64,000 bases of DNA from Melieria omissa (lineage: Eukaryota; Arthropoda; Insecta; Diptera; Ulidiidae), in the NCBI GenBank assembly GCA_963971225.1, contig OZ020269.1, forward strand, positions 36,539,264 to 36,603,263, given 5' to 3'. The notes under the pieces were generated by a model, which saw only the letters and a list, made by a program, of their open reading frames with translations, did not search any database and had not been told where the DNA came from. A program made the position numbers and the translations under genes. Below, one piece after another: positions 1 to 13,273 of the stretch. How positions within the stretch are numbered: position 1 is the first letter of the stretch; each line of letters starts with the position of its first letter.

Positions 1-3000
1 GAAGCTGAAGGCAGGTTTCGGAGCAAAACCACAACCGGAACCGTCAGTGCAAAACTCATATTGCCTGCATACAGCAACTAGCACACAATAGGCATTTATT
101 GCAACGAACAGTCGGCAACAGTTCCGCGTTTCCTCTAAATTTTCAGATCGTTAACTTAAACATCCGTTACGTTTGTCATTTATATTTTATTGCCATTGCA
201 CTGGCTTTCTAGATACATATTGAACGTTGAGATTAAAAAGAACACAAAATATGTACATGTATTGTATTTGCGTATTAATGTGTCCACTTGAGACAAACAC
301 ATATAATGAATAAGTATTTAAAAAAATTTGTGTTGGAATTTGTGGTAGACTAGTAGTAAGATTACTTATATATGCAGAGATACCCGGATACCAAGGGTTG
401 CCACTCATCAATAGAATTACTACCCCACTCTACCTACTCGGTCCAATACGACGAAAAAATAAGAGAAGGGAGGAACTCTCTGTCTCTTCTACTCTCTTGT
501 ACTGTATGACTTGGTTCCCAATTTCCCATAGTTTGCACGGTGGTATAAGGGGGGCTGTCCGTTGAAACGCGCTATGGCTTAATCGCGTGAGTGAGCATCA
601 TCTGTATCATACATGTCGATTGTATGGCAGTGACAGTGATATCACAAGCGTATGACCTTCATTCGTTACCACTGTTCCTTGGTTGTGCGCGGTCAGCTTT
701 TCATTGAGTACAATTTCGCATTTTATTGCGAATAGCTTTGGCTGTAATCGCTGAATTTGTCTTCGAAAACGTCCAAGTTTCCGACCAGTTGTTGCCGGTT
801 CCCGATGAGTCACCCGCCGTCAGCTATACGTGGTAATCGACTAACAACTCGAGCTGGTGAGTATCGAGCCACATGCAAAATCATCCATCGGCGAACAAGT
901 TTGCCGCCTTCCCGCTTGCTGTTGTGTTCACTTCGGCAAACTAATGAAATATACCGATTAATGTCGCTTCCAACAAATAAATTACAAGCGTCGCCACAAA
1001 CTCGTTTCGAGTTGCTCAGATTTGTATCTGTTCGTTCGCGACTCCGTGTGTGTTGTGTATTCCTCAGTTTGTTGCTAGCATTTTTTTACAATTAAAAAAA
1101 AACCTCCACAACACAACACGAGCATTAATGAAATCGAAAATCTATCAACATGCTGAGCTGCTTATGGCAAATTATTTGAGAAGCAGCGATTCGATTCATC
1201 GACTCCCCTGCTGAGTGCAAGCCCAGCCAGGTCATTGCCTGCCTTCAACGCCATCAAAAACTCAAGTACAATGCACCGCTCCAACTCCGTACTAGTTTCA
1301 TACGAGTATATTTGTAGCTGTTAATCATCGATTTCATTCAATTGTCAAGCAATTTTGATGGAATAATTTCGTACTATGCGAGCGAATTCATCTATATTCG
1401 CTGCCGGCGCAAAGGAAAAAGTAATCTTCATTAAAACGAAAATACCACTATCTGGTTTTCAATCAGGCATAAGTTAAGGTTTTAGTGGCTTTGAGTGCAT
1501 TTTGTTCGATTCTCAAGCGTTGAAAACCCAACTCAGTTCTTGCAGAATTAATGGTAATGTGAAAACCTTGAAGACCGGTTGACTTTCGTTTGAATATTCC
1601 CTCCCAAACTGGTGTCCTCTGTGACACAATTTTGGAGGAATATCGTTGAAATCCAATTCAAAAAGTCGAACTCACTGAAATCTCACTTTCAATAAAGTCA
1701 GTTTCACAAAAAGCGCTTCCGCAAATCGCCCGCCCTGGGAATACTGTTAGGGCGCTTCTTAATTCGAAATTCACTATTAAAGTTGATGCTTGTCACTAGT
1801 TTATATAAAGACGAACTAACAATCCGATATTTGGTTGTACAGTGTGAGTAGCTTTGGATTATTCCAATTCGTGATACATAACTTTCGAATGTATGTAAGT
1901 GCCAATTTTTGGTACCAACTTCGAATTTATGGCTTTTGATTTACTTTAAGTTCGCAAGTTTACAAATTTAATGCGTAAATCAGATCTCCAAAAACAAGAA
2001 TCCACTCAATTTTACACAGTTCACTTTTGGTAGGGCAATTTTCCCATTAAAATGAAAGGAGCAAAATTGTTAATATTTTTTATATAGTTGCTCGACTTTT
2101 GAAGTTAAACAAGAAAATCGTATTGTGGTTTCGAACTCGCCGTCCACAGCTTCGTTAGACGTTGTTTGCAGTTTTTCGAACATATGTTCGACATGAACTG
2201 AGTTTTGTGATAACTTGCGATGATATTCAATCGGGTCAATGCACTAATCAACATGTCACGGCGACCAAGTCCGTGTCCAAGTCAGCTGCGAGTAACGTTG
2301 GCATGCATGTGTTGTCTTAAACTTCCACTTCAATCGTAACTCAAATTAATGGCCTTTACAACAATTTGACACGAATTATTTTGTCGTTAATTTATATTAG
2401 CTCAGCGCAGTTTTATTTCTTGTCTGTAATTGCGTCTTTAGCTTGAGGTATCAGCCTTTTGAAGCTAACATTTTTCGATGAAGTAGTCGAAATGAATGAA
2501 TTAGCGAGAAAACGAGCAGATTTTGTTTGCGCTTTTACTGTACATGTTCATTGGTCAAAAAGTGAAATTCGCTTTTATTGTGTTACCAGGCCCAAAGGTT
2601 ATTACTCCAACCGCAAACCCACATTGTCACAAGTTGTTTGATACATTTTCGAAGAGATATAATAAATCGTTCAAGAGATTGAAATCATTTTAGTTTAATG
2701 TTTAATCTACCATTCCTTCTATTTGAATAAGAATTTCTCTAAATTATAGACAACTTGTAGAGACCGGGACAGACCCACATCGGAAAAATTAGAATTAGCT
2801 GTGTAAATTTTGAAGGCATAAGCATAAAGAGACTTGGGAATTATGAGTGGAAATGCGGAAGATTTGTTTCATTTGTGCGTATGCTCCTACAGAATAGAAA
2901 AATAAGTAACAACAGATTTATATTTATTTAATTTTAAAAGTATAGCCAAGTTCTTGAGCTGTTATCATCATTGGTTTTGCACTTTTCGTATTTCCCGTTT

Positions 3001-6000
3001 CACAGAATAATATATTTTCAAAAATCCAATAAAATACATTTTTACGTTTCGGATCAGAAGCATTAACTCTTTGATTACAAATGGCACAAAACAAAATAGA
3101 ATGACAACTAATTTTATCTTGTAGTGCACCAATTTGAATTCCGATAGTTTTGCTCAGACTTTCTCAATTAATTCCTTGCTCCGGTACGTTATTCTGCTAT
3201 ATCTGCAACTACAGATTGGCCGAACTTAAAACCATTTCAAATAGTTAATACTAATAGTTACAAAGTTGAAGAAAACGGCAGGGGATGAACCTATTTAACA
3301 ACAGCTGCGCATTGTTTATTGATCAACGATTAAATACTTTGAAAAGCCAAGCACCACATGTGTTGATCCCAGAATAATATGTGATATGCGACACCTCGAA
3401 AAAGTGTCGATCTGGTATTTACAATTGGAAGCAGAAGTATAGTTGTGCACAAAATTTCAACATTCGATATTTGGCACAAAATTATATAAGTTGCAATCGA
3501 ATAAAATTTTAACCGCCAGCCAAATCTTCCCTTTTCTTTCAAACGGGATTGATATTATTTCCACATTGATCATATCAAAAGCTAAACTCTATTTTATGTG
3601 CTTCCGTAAAACAATGAAAAGCTTCTTGAACTCTTTTTGGAATTTTAAATTGTGTTCTGCACAAGGTCGTTGCCTATCATGTTTTTAGTACTTTTCAATT
3701 GTTTGTTCTACAATGCTTCTAAGATAAGAGAACAACAAATATTTGGCGTAGATGGAAAGTCTGCAGCAAAATTTGCCTACAAAGGCAAGGAAATACCACA
3801 TGCGCAAAAGATAACCACTTAATTATCAGGAGATAACCACTTTGCGATAGTGCTGCCATTTATCGCTCTAATTATCCGGCACTTTTGATTTTCACCCAAC
3901 TTGAATCAAAATATTTCGCAAAACACCTTGTCCTGACTGACTGATTCATCATCGCCCAGCCCAAGCCGCTGAAACTACAATCATGAAATTTTAACTAAAA
4001 GAACATTAAGGAAAGTGAACCTCCGCTAAGACAAGATTTTTCGAAATTCGGAGTGTAAAGGGACAAATATGGGTTAAAGTGTTATATGATGAAACGTTTT
4101 AAGCAGACCTGTTCAAAATACTCCAAATCAAAAATAATTCGACGAATATTTTTCAGTTTTTCGAAAATAACAATTTAACAGAGTCAAGATTCGTATACAA
4201 GAAAACTATTAAAAAACATTAACCGATGAGCCTACTGACTCCAAAATTTGTGAAAGCACGTGAACAACAAATAATAAGAAAAGCAAAATCTCTCGCACTC
4301 AACAATGTATTTAAAGTATGATGAAACATGAACTCAAATGAGAAATATTTCGACACTAAAAAACTATTGACAAGGAGCAAAAAATATGAAACACTTAAAA
4401 ACGGAACAAAGACGAGTGTTTATCACTTTATGCTTCGAAAGTCACATTAATTAGATTAAATAGAGTAGTAAAAGATGTGTATTTTTTATAGAACGGTCTA
4501 TCATGAGAACCAGAGTTAATTCAATTCAAATAACTTTTAGGCTGAGTCATATGTATCTAAATTGATTCCACAAACCCATGTCCCAGAAAAAGGCCCCTGT
4601 GTTATGGTTAGTGTTTCGAAGTTGCAACTACGAACGTAGCTTTTGAGGTTTTTTGATTAAGGTGACAGCTTTGCAAAGCGCTTTTGTAAAGCGCTTACAT
4701 TAATAGCTAAACGATGAAACACTAATCGATTAGTTACCGTCGACTAGTGACTAAAATACACTTTTAAATATTAAGCCAAAGCTATAAGATCAATGCTCTC
4801 TACGGATTGAAAAAATAAAATAAAAAATGAATTTAAAAAATAAGATAAATTCAGCCGACCTACTTAATCTCCAAACATTTTACCTCAGCTCTACAAAATT
4901 CAGTCAACAAGACAACGACTCAACCTTTCATTTCTAAGAAATGCTGCGAGCCATTGGAATACATAGGCCAGAGATCTTAATGTGGATCTAGGCATTATGG
5001 CTGGCTGGTATTGGACGCAATTATCTTCTTGTTTTTCAGACATATTTTTAACATAAGTAAAACCATATTTGCGCTTTAAACATTTTTATTCGCCTCGGTA
5101 CGAATTTTTGTTGCGGGCGCCGTTCCCTGCAATAAATCACAGAAGATGAATTATTTTCGAAAGAAAGAGGGGGAAATGCAAAAATCAACAAGCTGATGTG
5201 TCTTATCCCAAAATTTAAGGTGTGTCATTAGTGCCGCACAGAGAAACGCAAGACCGACTCTCTGGAAATGCGTTTCGCACACGCATGCAAATTAACTCGG
5301 TGTAGAAAGATTTGTATGGCGTTGGCTTCGCCGTGTGAGTAGTTTAAAAATTCTTTTGTTCCCCTGCTCCTCGCATTCTACGGAGGGTGTGTACGTTCCA
5401 ATGCGTCAAGGCTGACGCAAAACACACTTAAGTTGCGGATACACCAAAATTTTAATGAAAAGCAAAAACAACACATGCGCTGGAATCTGTGAAAACCAGT
5501 ACCTACCTGGCGTCATCTGACTGGTACGTAGGAATCTGGAAGTGCCGCCAAATATCACTCTGCTTGATTTGTCACTCTTGAACATGAGCAGATTTTATGC
5601 GTCGACAAATGTGCATACGCTGGTGTTCGGTCAATTAATTGGCTTCAGCGTAAGTTGGTTTTAGCCCTTTTCAATTGACTAAACATTTGTACGAGTAGAA
5701 CTCAGTTATTTAATTTTTGTCTCGTCTGCACAAAAATTAATTACCTACATTTTATTTGCAGGTTACTTATTCATAGAAAAATTTTATTCAGATTCAAATA
5801 CATATTGGATTATGTGATTGAAATATATAGGCCCATCCTCAAAGCAAAGTGTCTACTATAAAGTTTTTTTTCTGTAGAGTGTAGAATGTAGAGATTCTAC
5901 CTACTCAAAGCAAAGCAGGGAGTATGATGTACCTCAAATTTTTCAAAATTCAACTGCTGTTAAGGTGCTCTCGTTTGTTTAAGACAAACATGGAAACATT

Positions 6001-7311
6001 AACCCTGCCCTGTATAACGAAGACTGGGCTTAGCCTCAAAATATAACGTCTGTACGGAATGCATGAGGAGTTTCCCCTAAGCCGTATGTGGAGTTCGAAC
6101 AAGTTCATTGACTTATTACCTCCTTAATATTTTTTGGTTATGTTATTTTGGGTCGGTTCTTGTGAAACGTGCGAGCTGCAAATGATGCAAACCAGTGAAC
6201 TCAATTGGACACACTTTCTGCTTCATGTTGGCCTCAATTGGCAACAGATCAATATTTACATGCGTGCAATATCAGTTTTCTGTTTTTCAGTTTTCAGGCG
6301 CCACACCCACATAGCGGTCTAAATTATTTTCTGTGCTTGCTGGAGCCAAAAGTCACAAATCGCATGGCTTCCATAAATGAGTTCGGTATAAGAATCATTC
6401 AGAATAACAATAACAATACATACTGTTGCGGTCAATCACAAAATTGTGTCGAGTATTTAAATCCTACAAAAATGTTGATATTAAGTTGCACAAGGCGACC
6501 AGCTGTTGTGACTCACTCGGTAGTCCGCCAAAATTAAGTACATCGTGAATACTTTATCATTTGTCCGATAGACCGATACTGAAATTAATTAGGTAACTTA
6601 TCGAAATCAATTAATTCCCTTTCGTCTTTTAAACGGAGTGTAATTGCAACGAGTACACTCACACACACACATACACACAACAGTAAGTATCGAATATACT
6701 TGTCAAGGTCCCTCATAAAGTTTCTCATTGTGTTGTGTTGTATGTATGGAAATGTGTTGTTGTTGATTTTAAATACAAAGTCTTGTTTGTATTGACTCAA
6801 CTCGTACGCACAAACTTATTGTTAATTCATTGAAATTGCTGGATATACAGTACTGAAAAAACGATGCGAATTAATTGTGCACAACCGGTTTGTGAAAACA
6901 TGATTCAAATGGCAATCGGAAACAACTCTCGCGCTCGCATTTACCCTCAACATAGATCTGTACTTTGGTTATTTTTAACTAAATTTGGTTATTTTTATTT
7001 TATATTATGAAACTCGGTTATTCGGTTAAACTTTTTCGATTTGGTTAATGTTTTTGTGATCAATGTGTTCTTACTTTTCTTTGTTGAGGTTGTTATTATT
7101 AAGGGTTCAGTATTCAACAATTTAAAATGTAATTCAGAACAAGCAAGCAGAACCCAGTTTCGCAAAAATACATTAACCTAAATATTAACCTAATATATGT
7201 CTATGTGTTAAATTTTTTAAAACGTATTGTTTGCAATGTTTCTTCTTGCACTTCAATGTTATTCAAGTAGAAAAGTAAGTTTTTTGTTGTTTAATACAAT
7301 TACTTTTATTC
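1..7311. other. Unannotated AT-rich stretch
   Basis: No coding region, RNA gene or transposon end that I recognise lies here. The longest open frames are about 60 to 112 codons, overlap on opposite strands and show no familiar motif, as expected by chance. A short CA-rich run sits at about 6656-6685. The stretch could be intron, intergenic DNA or old transposon remains. Confidence 0.5.
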
Positions 7312-7315
7312 TTAA

Positions 7316-8033
7316 GGCAGGTTTCTACCTTGTACGGCCGAGAAAACATGTTTTTTTTGAAAAATTTTTGATGGGAAGGTTTTTAAGATAAATACTGGAA
7401 AATTTTTTCAGATGTAGGCATATGTTTATTGTACAAGTAAAAAAAGTTTCAAGATAAAATATGCAAAGGGGGGGAGGGGGCCATCGAGCAATGGCGGCAG
7501 GACTTCCTTAATCACGGAAGTCCTGCCGCTGTTTGAGATGACTTGAAACACAAAAATGAAATTTTTTCTTATTCTGTATCCTTTTGTCTATGGCTGGAGC
7601 TAGAAAAAACTGGACAAAAAATGAAAAATTAAGGATATATGCGATTTTGAGTAAAAAACTCAATTTTTACCTACTTTTTTTCAATACAAATTTCTATTTT
7701 CAATGAAAAATAATTATTATTTCTTGAAGATCCTAGTTCCAGCCATAGCTAAGACCTTGATAAATGACTGTTTAAAATTTCGTAGCTATTGCTCAACTCG
7801 TGTGGCCTAAATCACTTCCGCAAGGTCAAAAAATGTAGTTTTGAGAAAAACGCGTTCAAAGTTTTGCTTCAGTACTCGGCGCGCTCGACACCGCTACCTG
7901 TTTCGATAAATTGCTTCCGTAATTCGAAAGATTTCAACTTCAAATTTTGGGAGCGTATTCTACAATCATGTATTAATCCAAAAATGCATGAAAAAAAAAT
8001 TGATTTTTTTGACCACACAAGGTAGAAACCCCC
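7316..8033. mobile_element. TTAA-flanked MITE P3 (piggyBac-like), 718 bp
   Basis: The element is bounded by TTAA on both sides (7312-7315 and 8034-8037). Its ends are inverted repeats: the left reads GGCAGGTTTCTACCTTGT and the right, reverse-complemented, reads GGGGGTTTCTACCTTGT. An exact TTAA duplication is the hallmark of piggyBac-superfamily insertion. No transposase is encoded, so it would be non-autonomous. Its middle carries a perfect hairpin (7494-7529). It resembles the element at 44227-44954 in length and in having G-rich ends, but I see no clear sequence homology between them. The superfamily assignment rests on TTAA and the inverted ends only. Confidence 0.72.
7494..7529. repeat. 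Perfect 14-bp hairpin inside MITE P3
   Basis: The arm GCGGCAGGACTTCC (7494-7507) and its exact reverse complement (7516-7529) flank an 8-nt loop. The hairpin is GC-rich within an AT-rich element. Confidence 0.85.
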
Positions 8034-8037
8034 TTAA

Positions 8038-11017
8038 ATACTTTAAGTTAAATGCTGAATGGTTTACAGCTCAACAACAACAATATTGTTATTTTTACTC
8101 TAATTTGCAATCGTGTGTGGAAATCGAACATACCCGTGAAAAGAGTGAAGAAGTGAAACAAATAAAGTGAAATTCACCAACTAAGCAGAGCAGATGGAGA
8201 AGGTGCCTGAGACAGCAAAGTTCATATTTTCAGTATTAAATATTTTTAATCTTTTGGGTAGACAATAAATATTAATCAAATGATTGATTGAACGAATGAT
8301 TAATATCAAATGATTTTTACAGAAGCTGCAGAGACGAAGCGGTAATAGAAAGTGTAGAGCAGCTCCTAGTCTCACTGGTAATCGAAAACGTCACTATAAT
8401 GATTATTTCTTTGCCGCCCTTGGACACTTGGCTAAAACAACGATTTACAACATATTAAGCTTTATTAACAGGATCAACTGGCTCGCGTAGAGAAACGAGG
8501 AAACGAACGGAGTTCACCCACCTCTTGCTTTGCGTCACAATGGGCCTTACAGGGCCAGTCGCTCAGCAGTGTGACCGAAACAATCTGTAAATTCTCGCTC
8601 AGCAAGTTTTTAATTAAAAATTAGTGTTGGTATTACTAAAACTCATATTTTAGAATAAATCCCCCAAATTCAGATTTGATGTCACTAAATAATTGTAAGT
8701 CAGAAGTCATCGATAGGTAATTGTTAGCAAAAACGTAGCCGCTCTGTGCTCAATTATATTTAAATTAATGTTCCATACATTAATTGTCCACATACTATGA
8801 ATTCATACAGACATACAAGCATCCATATATGTACATACATATATGCTCCAAATTGTAGGGATGTGCAAAAAGTGTGTATCAAAGATTTCCGATTGTCAGG
8901 TCGTCAATATAATTGCATTTTTCATGCTAATCTCAGTGTGGCTTTTTGGAAAAACAAACTACCGGATGTGTAAAAAAAGTCGGATGCTTTCGAAACTACG
9001 TGTATTATTGTAAGCAAAATGTTGTTTTCGCTCATCGTCGCACCATTCACCTGTTGTTGGCACAACCCAGCCCTTTCTGGGTTGCCGAGCAGATGGGTTG
9101 CCTTGCCACTGTCGGCCCACCACTAACCGATTCCTGACCACCAAGCAGATACCGTGGGAGCACTCATTTCCATCCGCGGCAATAACAACCTGCAGATAAT
9201 GTACAATTATGTTGTTGCTGCTCGATTCTAGTTTGATGCGTTTGTACGTTGCACAGTGTTGCGAATATGTGGTGACAAAAATGCCAAAATTAAACATCAT
9301 AACCACACAAATCTTAGTATGAAGGTTTGTTGGAAATATTCAATTAAGCCAAGTTTAAAGAAAAAATGGGAAACGCAGAAGATATGAGCGAACGTGACCC
9401 AAGATTTTCCAATTTTCCCAATTTTCTTTATAATTATGAAGATTTTTTAAATAGTGATCGTATTTTGCTCCGATTTCCTTTTGCTTTAAATTTTTATACC
9501 CAACTGTATACGAAAAATAATTGACGATCTATTGATCTGATTGATTGATTGATCTATGAACTCCCAACACTGTGCGTTTAGTTCAGGAGCAATGCATATT
9601 GCACGCTGCCCGCAAATTAAATTTGTTGCTGTCGGAAAACGGAGTACAAACGGCAGCAAGTGCACAATCGTTGTACTAGCAGCGCCAACAGCAACCGCTT
9701 ATCAGTTCAACGACGGAAGTGCCCCGCCAGCTACGGCTTCGCTCCGAGCGCGGGCTGCGGCCGATGCAGCTTGTAGCTATATCTTTACAAACAGTGCACT
9801 GTGCAGCCCCGCTTCCAGTTACGTTCTAAAGTCCAAGTTTTTTACATCTTAAGTCAAAAATTTTTACATTAGCATATACATATGTGCATACATAAATACA
9901 AGAGGCTCCTTGTTCCCCCACCACAGCTGCCGTCTTGTCATGCAAAGTAACAACACTGCTGCCACAATTATTAGCTGGTTTACAATTTTGGATTTCAAGC
10001 TATTGAAGTTGTGTGTTTGCCGGAGTGATCAAAGCAACCACCTATGTCGGCTAATAAATTAAAGTCGACTGGAATACCCACTTCTCGATTTGCATTGCCA
10101 TTATGCATTCTATCGATCAACAGAAACGCACATGAGCACTCTGCAGACTCATTCTTTGCGGCCACATGAGTGCCTTGTTCTCGGTTTTAACACGCCTAGT
10201 CAAGCAAGTGACTATCATAGGCACAGTCCTACGCCCATCGCAGCGCGAACGATCCGTACAGAGCAGCGCAATAAATGGCATGTAATAAGGACGAGAATGA
10301 AACAAAGTGTTATTACGTACTTCGGCTGCCAGCAGGAAATAGAAAGGCTTAAACTGAAAATGGAGGCAAGCAGTGTTTGATGTTGGCCCCAGTGCTGCCG
10401 CCTGCAACCGCCAAGTGTGTTTGCAGTGGCGGTTCACCACACGCTCCTCTGCCGGTCGCAGCCACTTAACCTTCCACGCGTTATAGTACATACTCGTGCA
10501 TACTATTTATGTGTACCACTCGCGATGGCCCCATATTGCATTGCAGCAGCACCCGCTCAGCTGAGTCCACTCGATTAAAGTAGAAGACGAGTCGGTCGTG
10601 CCACTATTCACTTATTCGCATCGCTGTGGACGCCGCAGCCAACCATAAGCAACGAGTACGCATGATTACACATACCTGCCGACACTTGTGCGTGCACGTA
10701 AGTAGATATTAATTTTACTCTTCATCAATACTGCACGCTCGCGTTTACGTTTTGTTGCAGATACGAGCGCAAAGATCGCTGCTTGCGGCTCAGAAATGGA
10801 GTTACGCTTGGCGTGTGCGCAATCGAATCGCATTGGCGGCGCAGTGGTTGAATATTTACTCACACAAACATACAATAGGCGGCCTACCAACAGGTTGAGA
10901 TCACACCTCTTGTCAAGGGATCGCAAAAGCAAGTCAAATGAAAATCAGTCGACTGTCGAGTCTTTAGTCTCTTAGCCCTTCTCAGTACTAATGGTACTTG
11001 CAGTATTAAACCACACT
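8038..11017. other. Unannotated stretch, possible retroelement 3' UTR scrap
   Basis: No gene is recognised. At about 8530-8575 the text ACAATGGGCC...GCTCAG recalls the 3' UTR phrase seen after the LOA-like frames (ACAATGG...TGAGTGC near 32165 and, on the minus strand, near 24950). It may be a small relic of such an element. From about 9560 to 10930 base composition is more GC-rich and apparently unique, with only chance-like overlapping frames. Confidence 0.35.
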
Positions 11018-11029
11018 TCATGCAGTTAG

Positions 11030-11281
11030 TATCAGGAAGTTCATGAGTACTTTGCAGGCTGGAAACAGTGCACTGTTCAGAAGTCTTTGGCCGATACAGC
11101 GCGATTGTGGAATATTCTCCTTGCAGATATAATCCCCAGCATTTATGATCTTGATGGGTTCAAGGCAAGAGTCCATAAATTCTTTACCCAACATCATTTT
11201 TCCTAACCTATATATCCTTCCTGGACTAGCGCAATGCTTCGCATTTATAGGGGTGCGAGTAGGCAAGTTTAAAAAAAAAAA
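11030..11281 (+). mobile_element. 5'-truncated non-LTR retrotransposon 3' end
   Basis: One forward frame around 11090-11205 reads as a decayed reverse-transcriptase C-terminus of the type R-L-W-N-...-Y-D-L-D-G-F-K-A-R-V, followed by a short 3' UTR and an A-run at about 11269-11281. A related copy lies inverted at 23926-24076, where a T-run marks the same poly(A) end. The two share the stretch around GATGGGTTCAAGGCAAGAG and the UTR text GCAATGCTTCGCAT. This is a typical 5'-truncated insertion. The clade (jockey or CR1 type) is not certain. Confidence 0.6.
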
Positions 11282-11579
11282 ATATGTGTGAGTTTTACGA
11301 TAGTTAAGAAATTATTTATTTTTTTATTTTAATTTTGAACATATTAATTGTAGCATTTTAATTTATTTAATATTTAATTAACACAGTTTCTTTACTTTAA
11401 TAGTATATGTAAAATTTAAAATAGAAAATGAAAAATAGAGACAAAAACTAATTCAAATATTACAAAAACCATAGCAAAATTTTAACTTAAAATATACTGT
11501 TCCAACAACTTCCATTCGTATTCATGACATATTTACTATATTTACATTTTTATATAAGTATATACTAGTGTCCGACCGA

Positions 11580-12705
11580 CGCAGCCGCCGTAGCTCAGCT
11601 GGCTAGTGCGTTGGGCCGCGAGTCAAGACTTTCAATAATCCGTTGCGTTAACACCGAAAAAAAAGAAAAACAACAATTTTCCTTTCGGCGGCTGTCCTCT
11701 AAGCAGGAAATGGCAAACCTCTGAGAGTAAAATTGCCTATGAAAAAGCTCCCAACTCGTCGTTCGGAATCGGCATAAAACTGTAGGTCCCTTCCAACTAG
11801 AGTCCGACCGATTAATCGGCATCGGCATCGGCATCGGCTAGTATCGGCCAATAAAATTGGTATCGGCATCGGCTAGTATCGGCATCGGCCAAAAAAAAAA
11901 GAATCGGCATCGGCATCGGCTTCGGCCTTTTTTGGCCGATGCCACATCGGCTTTTTTTGGCCGATGCCACATCGGTTTTTTTGGTCGATTTTACGATTTT
12001 CGATTTTTTAATACGATTTTATTTGCAGCTGAATCGCACTGTCTTCCTTTTTCATATCTCGCTTTGTATATTTATTACATTTTTATTATACGTTACAAAC
12101 CAGTGTTGCCTGATTAGGGGGTTTCTCCTTAGATTTGTTTGGATTTTATGACAAATACTTAAGGGGACAATATTTTTCAGATATTTTTAATCTATTTTTG
12201 CTACATCAACACCTTGTTCAGCTATATTGGCTATTGGGTCTTTTGTTAATTGCTTGTGCCAAATAGAATGAGCAATTTTCATGAGATATTAATTTTGAAT
12301 TCTGAATTTTCTTGTAATTTTATTTAGTTTTTAGTTGTTTATTTTCTCGTTTTCGTTTGTTAATTTGTGATAAATGTGATGAAATGTATTATATATGTAA
12401 TAGTTCCTTTTGTTGTTTTATAAAATAAGCTGTGTTTTTGATTGAATTCATTCGTGTTTTTTTTTCTATGGAATCGGCATCGGCATCGGCATCGGCCGAT
12501 TTTCGGCCTTTTGATCGATTAATCGGCATCGGCTGATAATTGGCCGATGCCGATTAATCGGCATCGGCATCGGCCAAAAAATTTGGTATCGGTCGGACTC
12601 TACTTCCAACCTTGTAAAAACATTCGCACGCACAACACGGTTGGTTGCGGGTAGCTAGGACTTAGTCTCGTAATCGGGCTGTCGAGCCAGTCTAGAAGAA
12701 GAAGA
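11580..12705 (+). mobile_element. tRNA-derived SINE inserted in H2, split by H1
   Basis: The head (11585-11620) contains TAGCTCAGCTGG, a fit to the RNA polymerase III A box. A B box is not convincing. The body has the phrase CAAACCTCTGAGAG and a tail region CGGAATCGGCATAAAACTGT, text I know as a common tephritid dispersed repeat. The 3' end is an AGA/GAA-rich tail at about 12694-12705. The copy is flanked by a 13-bp duplication AGTGTCCGACCGA (11567-11579 and 12706-12718), taken from the H2 terminus. Removing H1 leaves about 313 bp, a normal SINE length. A second, degraded body copy is at about 55128-55235. Confidence 0.75.
11798..12602. mobile_element. hAT-like non-autonomous element H1 (innermost), 805 bp
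   Basis: The ends are TAGAGTCCGACCGATTAATC and a matching inverted end (...GGTCGGACTCTA). A perfect 8-bp duplication CTTCCAAC flanks it (11790-11797 and 12603-12610) inside the SINE. Both termini run into many copies of the hexamer GGCATC (reading ATCGGCATCGGC) around the palindrome CCGATTAATCGG. The 400 bp of middle sequence is AT-rich with no transposase. The terminal 14 bp is nearly that of H2, so H1 and H2 were probably moved by the same or a related hAT transposase. Confidence 0.85.
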
Positions 12706-13273
12706 AGTGTCCGACCGAATATTCGTCTATGGCTTCGGTATTCGGCCAAATTTAAATCTTCGGCTTCGGCCAAAATAGCCGAAAAATTTAGCCGAAGGTT
12801 TTCGCCCTGTAATATCCTATTCAGGCAGCCAGCTAAATAGTGCAATAGCTGACATTTCTTCAATTTATCCTAAAAAATCTCTCATAAATCAATGCAATTC
12901 CTCATCACAATAGACCGATTCAAAACAAAATGAGAAACTGACAAAAGCAAAGAAGTATGTTAACATTTGCTTGCTTTGAAATTTCGTTTTTGGGTTTTAT
13001 CGACATTCCGGACATCAAGATTGCGATTAATAAAATGATCTCTAATCAGCTATTTATATCAATTGAATTGTTAAGTTTGTTGTTTTACTAAAATTAGATA
13101 AAACTAAAAATGAATAAAGAAAGAAGAAGAATTTGGCCAGTTTTTCCCCTTAAAAGACTTTTTATAAGTATTCAGTTTCGGCCTTCGGTCTTCGGCCTAA
13201 TACTTTAGTTATGATGAATATTCTGCTTCGGCTTCGGACAAAAATTTACATTCGGTCGGACACTAGTATATAC

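Larger units (their letters stand above)
11566..13265. mobile_element. hAT-like non-autonomous element H2 (host of nest)
   Basis: The ends are TAGTGTCCGACCGA and its reverse complement. They are flanked by a perfect 8-bp duplication GTATATAC (11558-11565 and 13266-13273). TAG-type ends with an 8-bp duplication are the hAT signature. Without its inserted SINE the element is about 561 bp. Its termini continue into repeated GGCTTC-like units (CTTCGGCTTCGG, TTCGGTATTCGG) around a short palindrome CGAATATTCG. No transposase frame is visible. A SINE sits 14 bp inside the left end and has duplicated 13 bp of that end. Confidence 0.82.
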
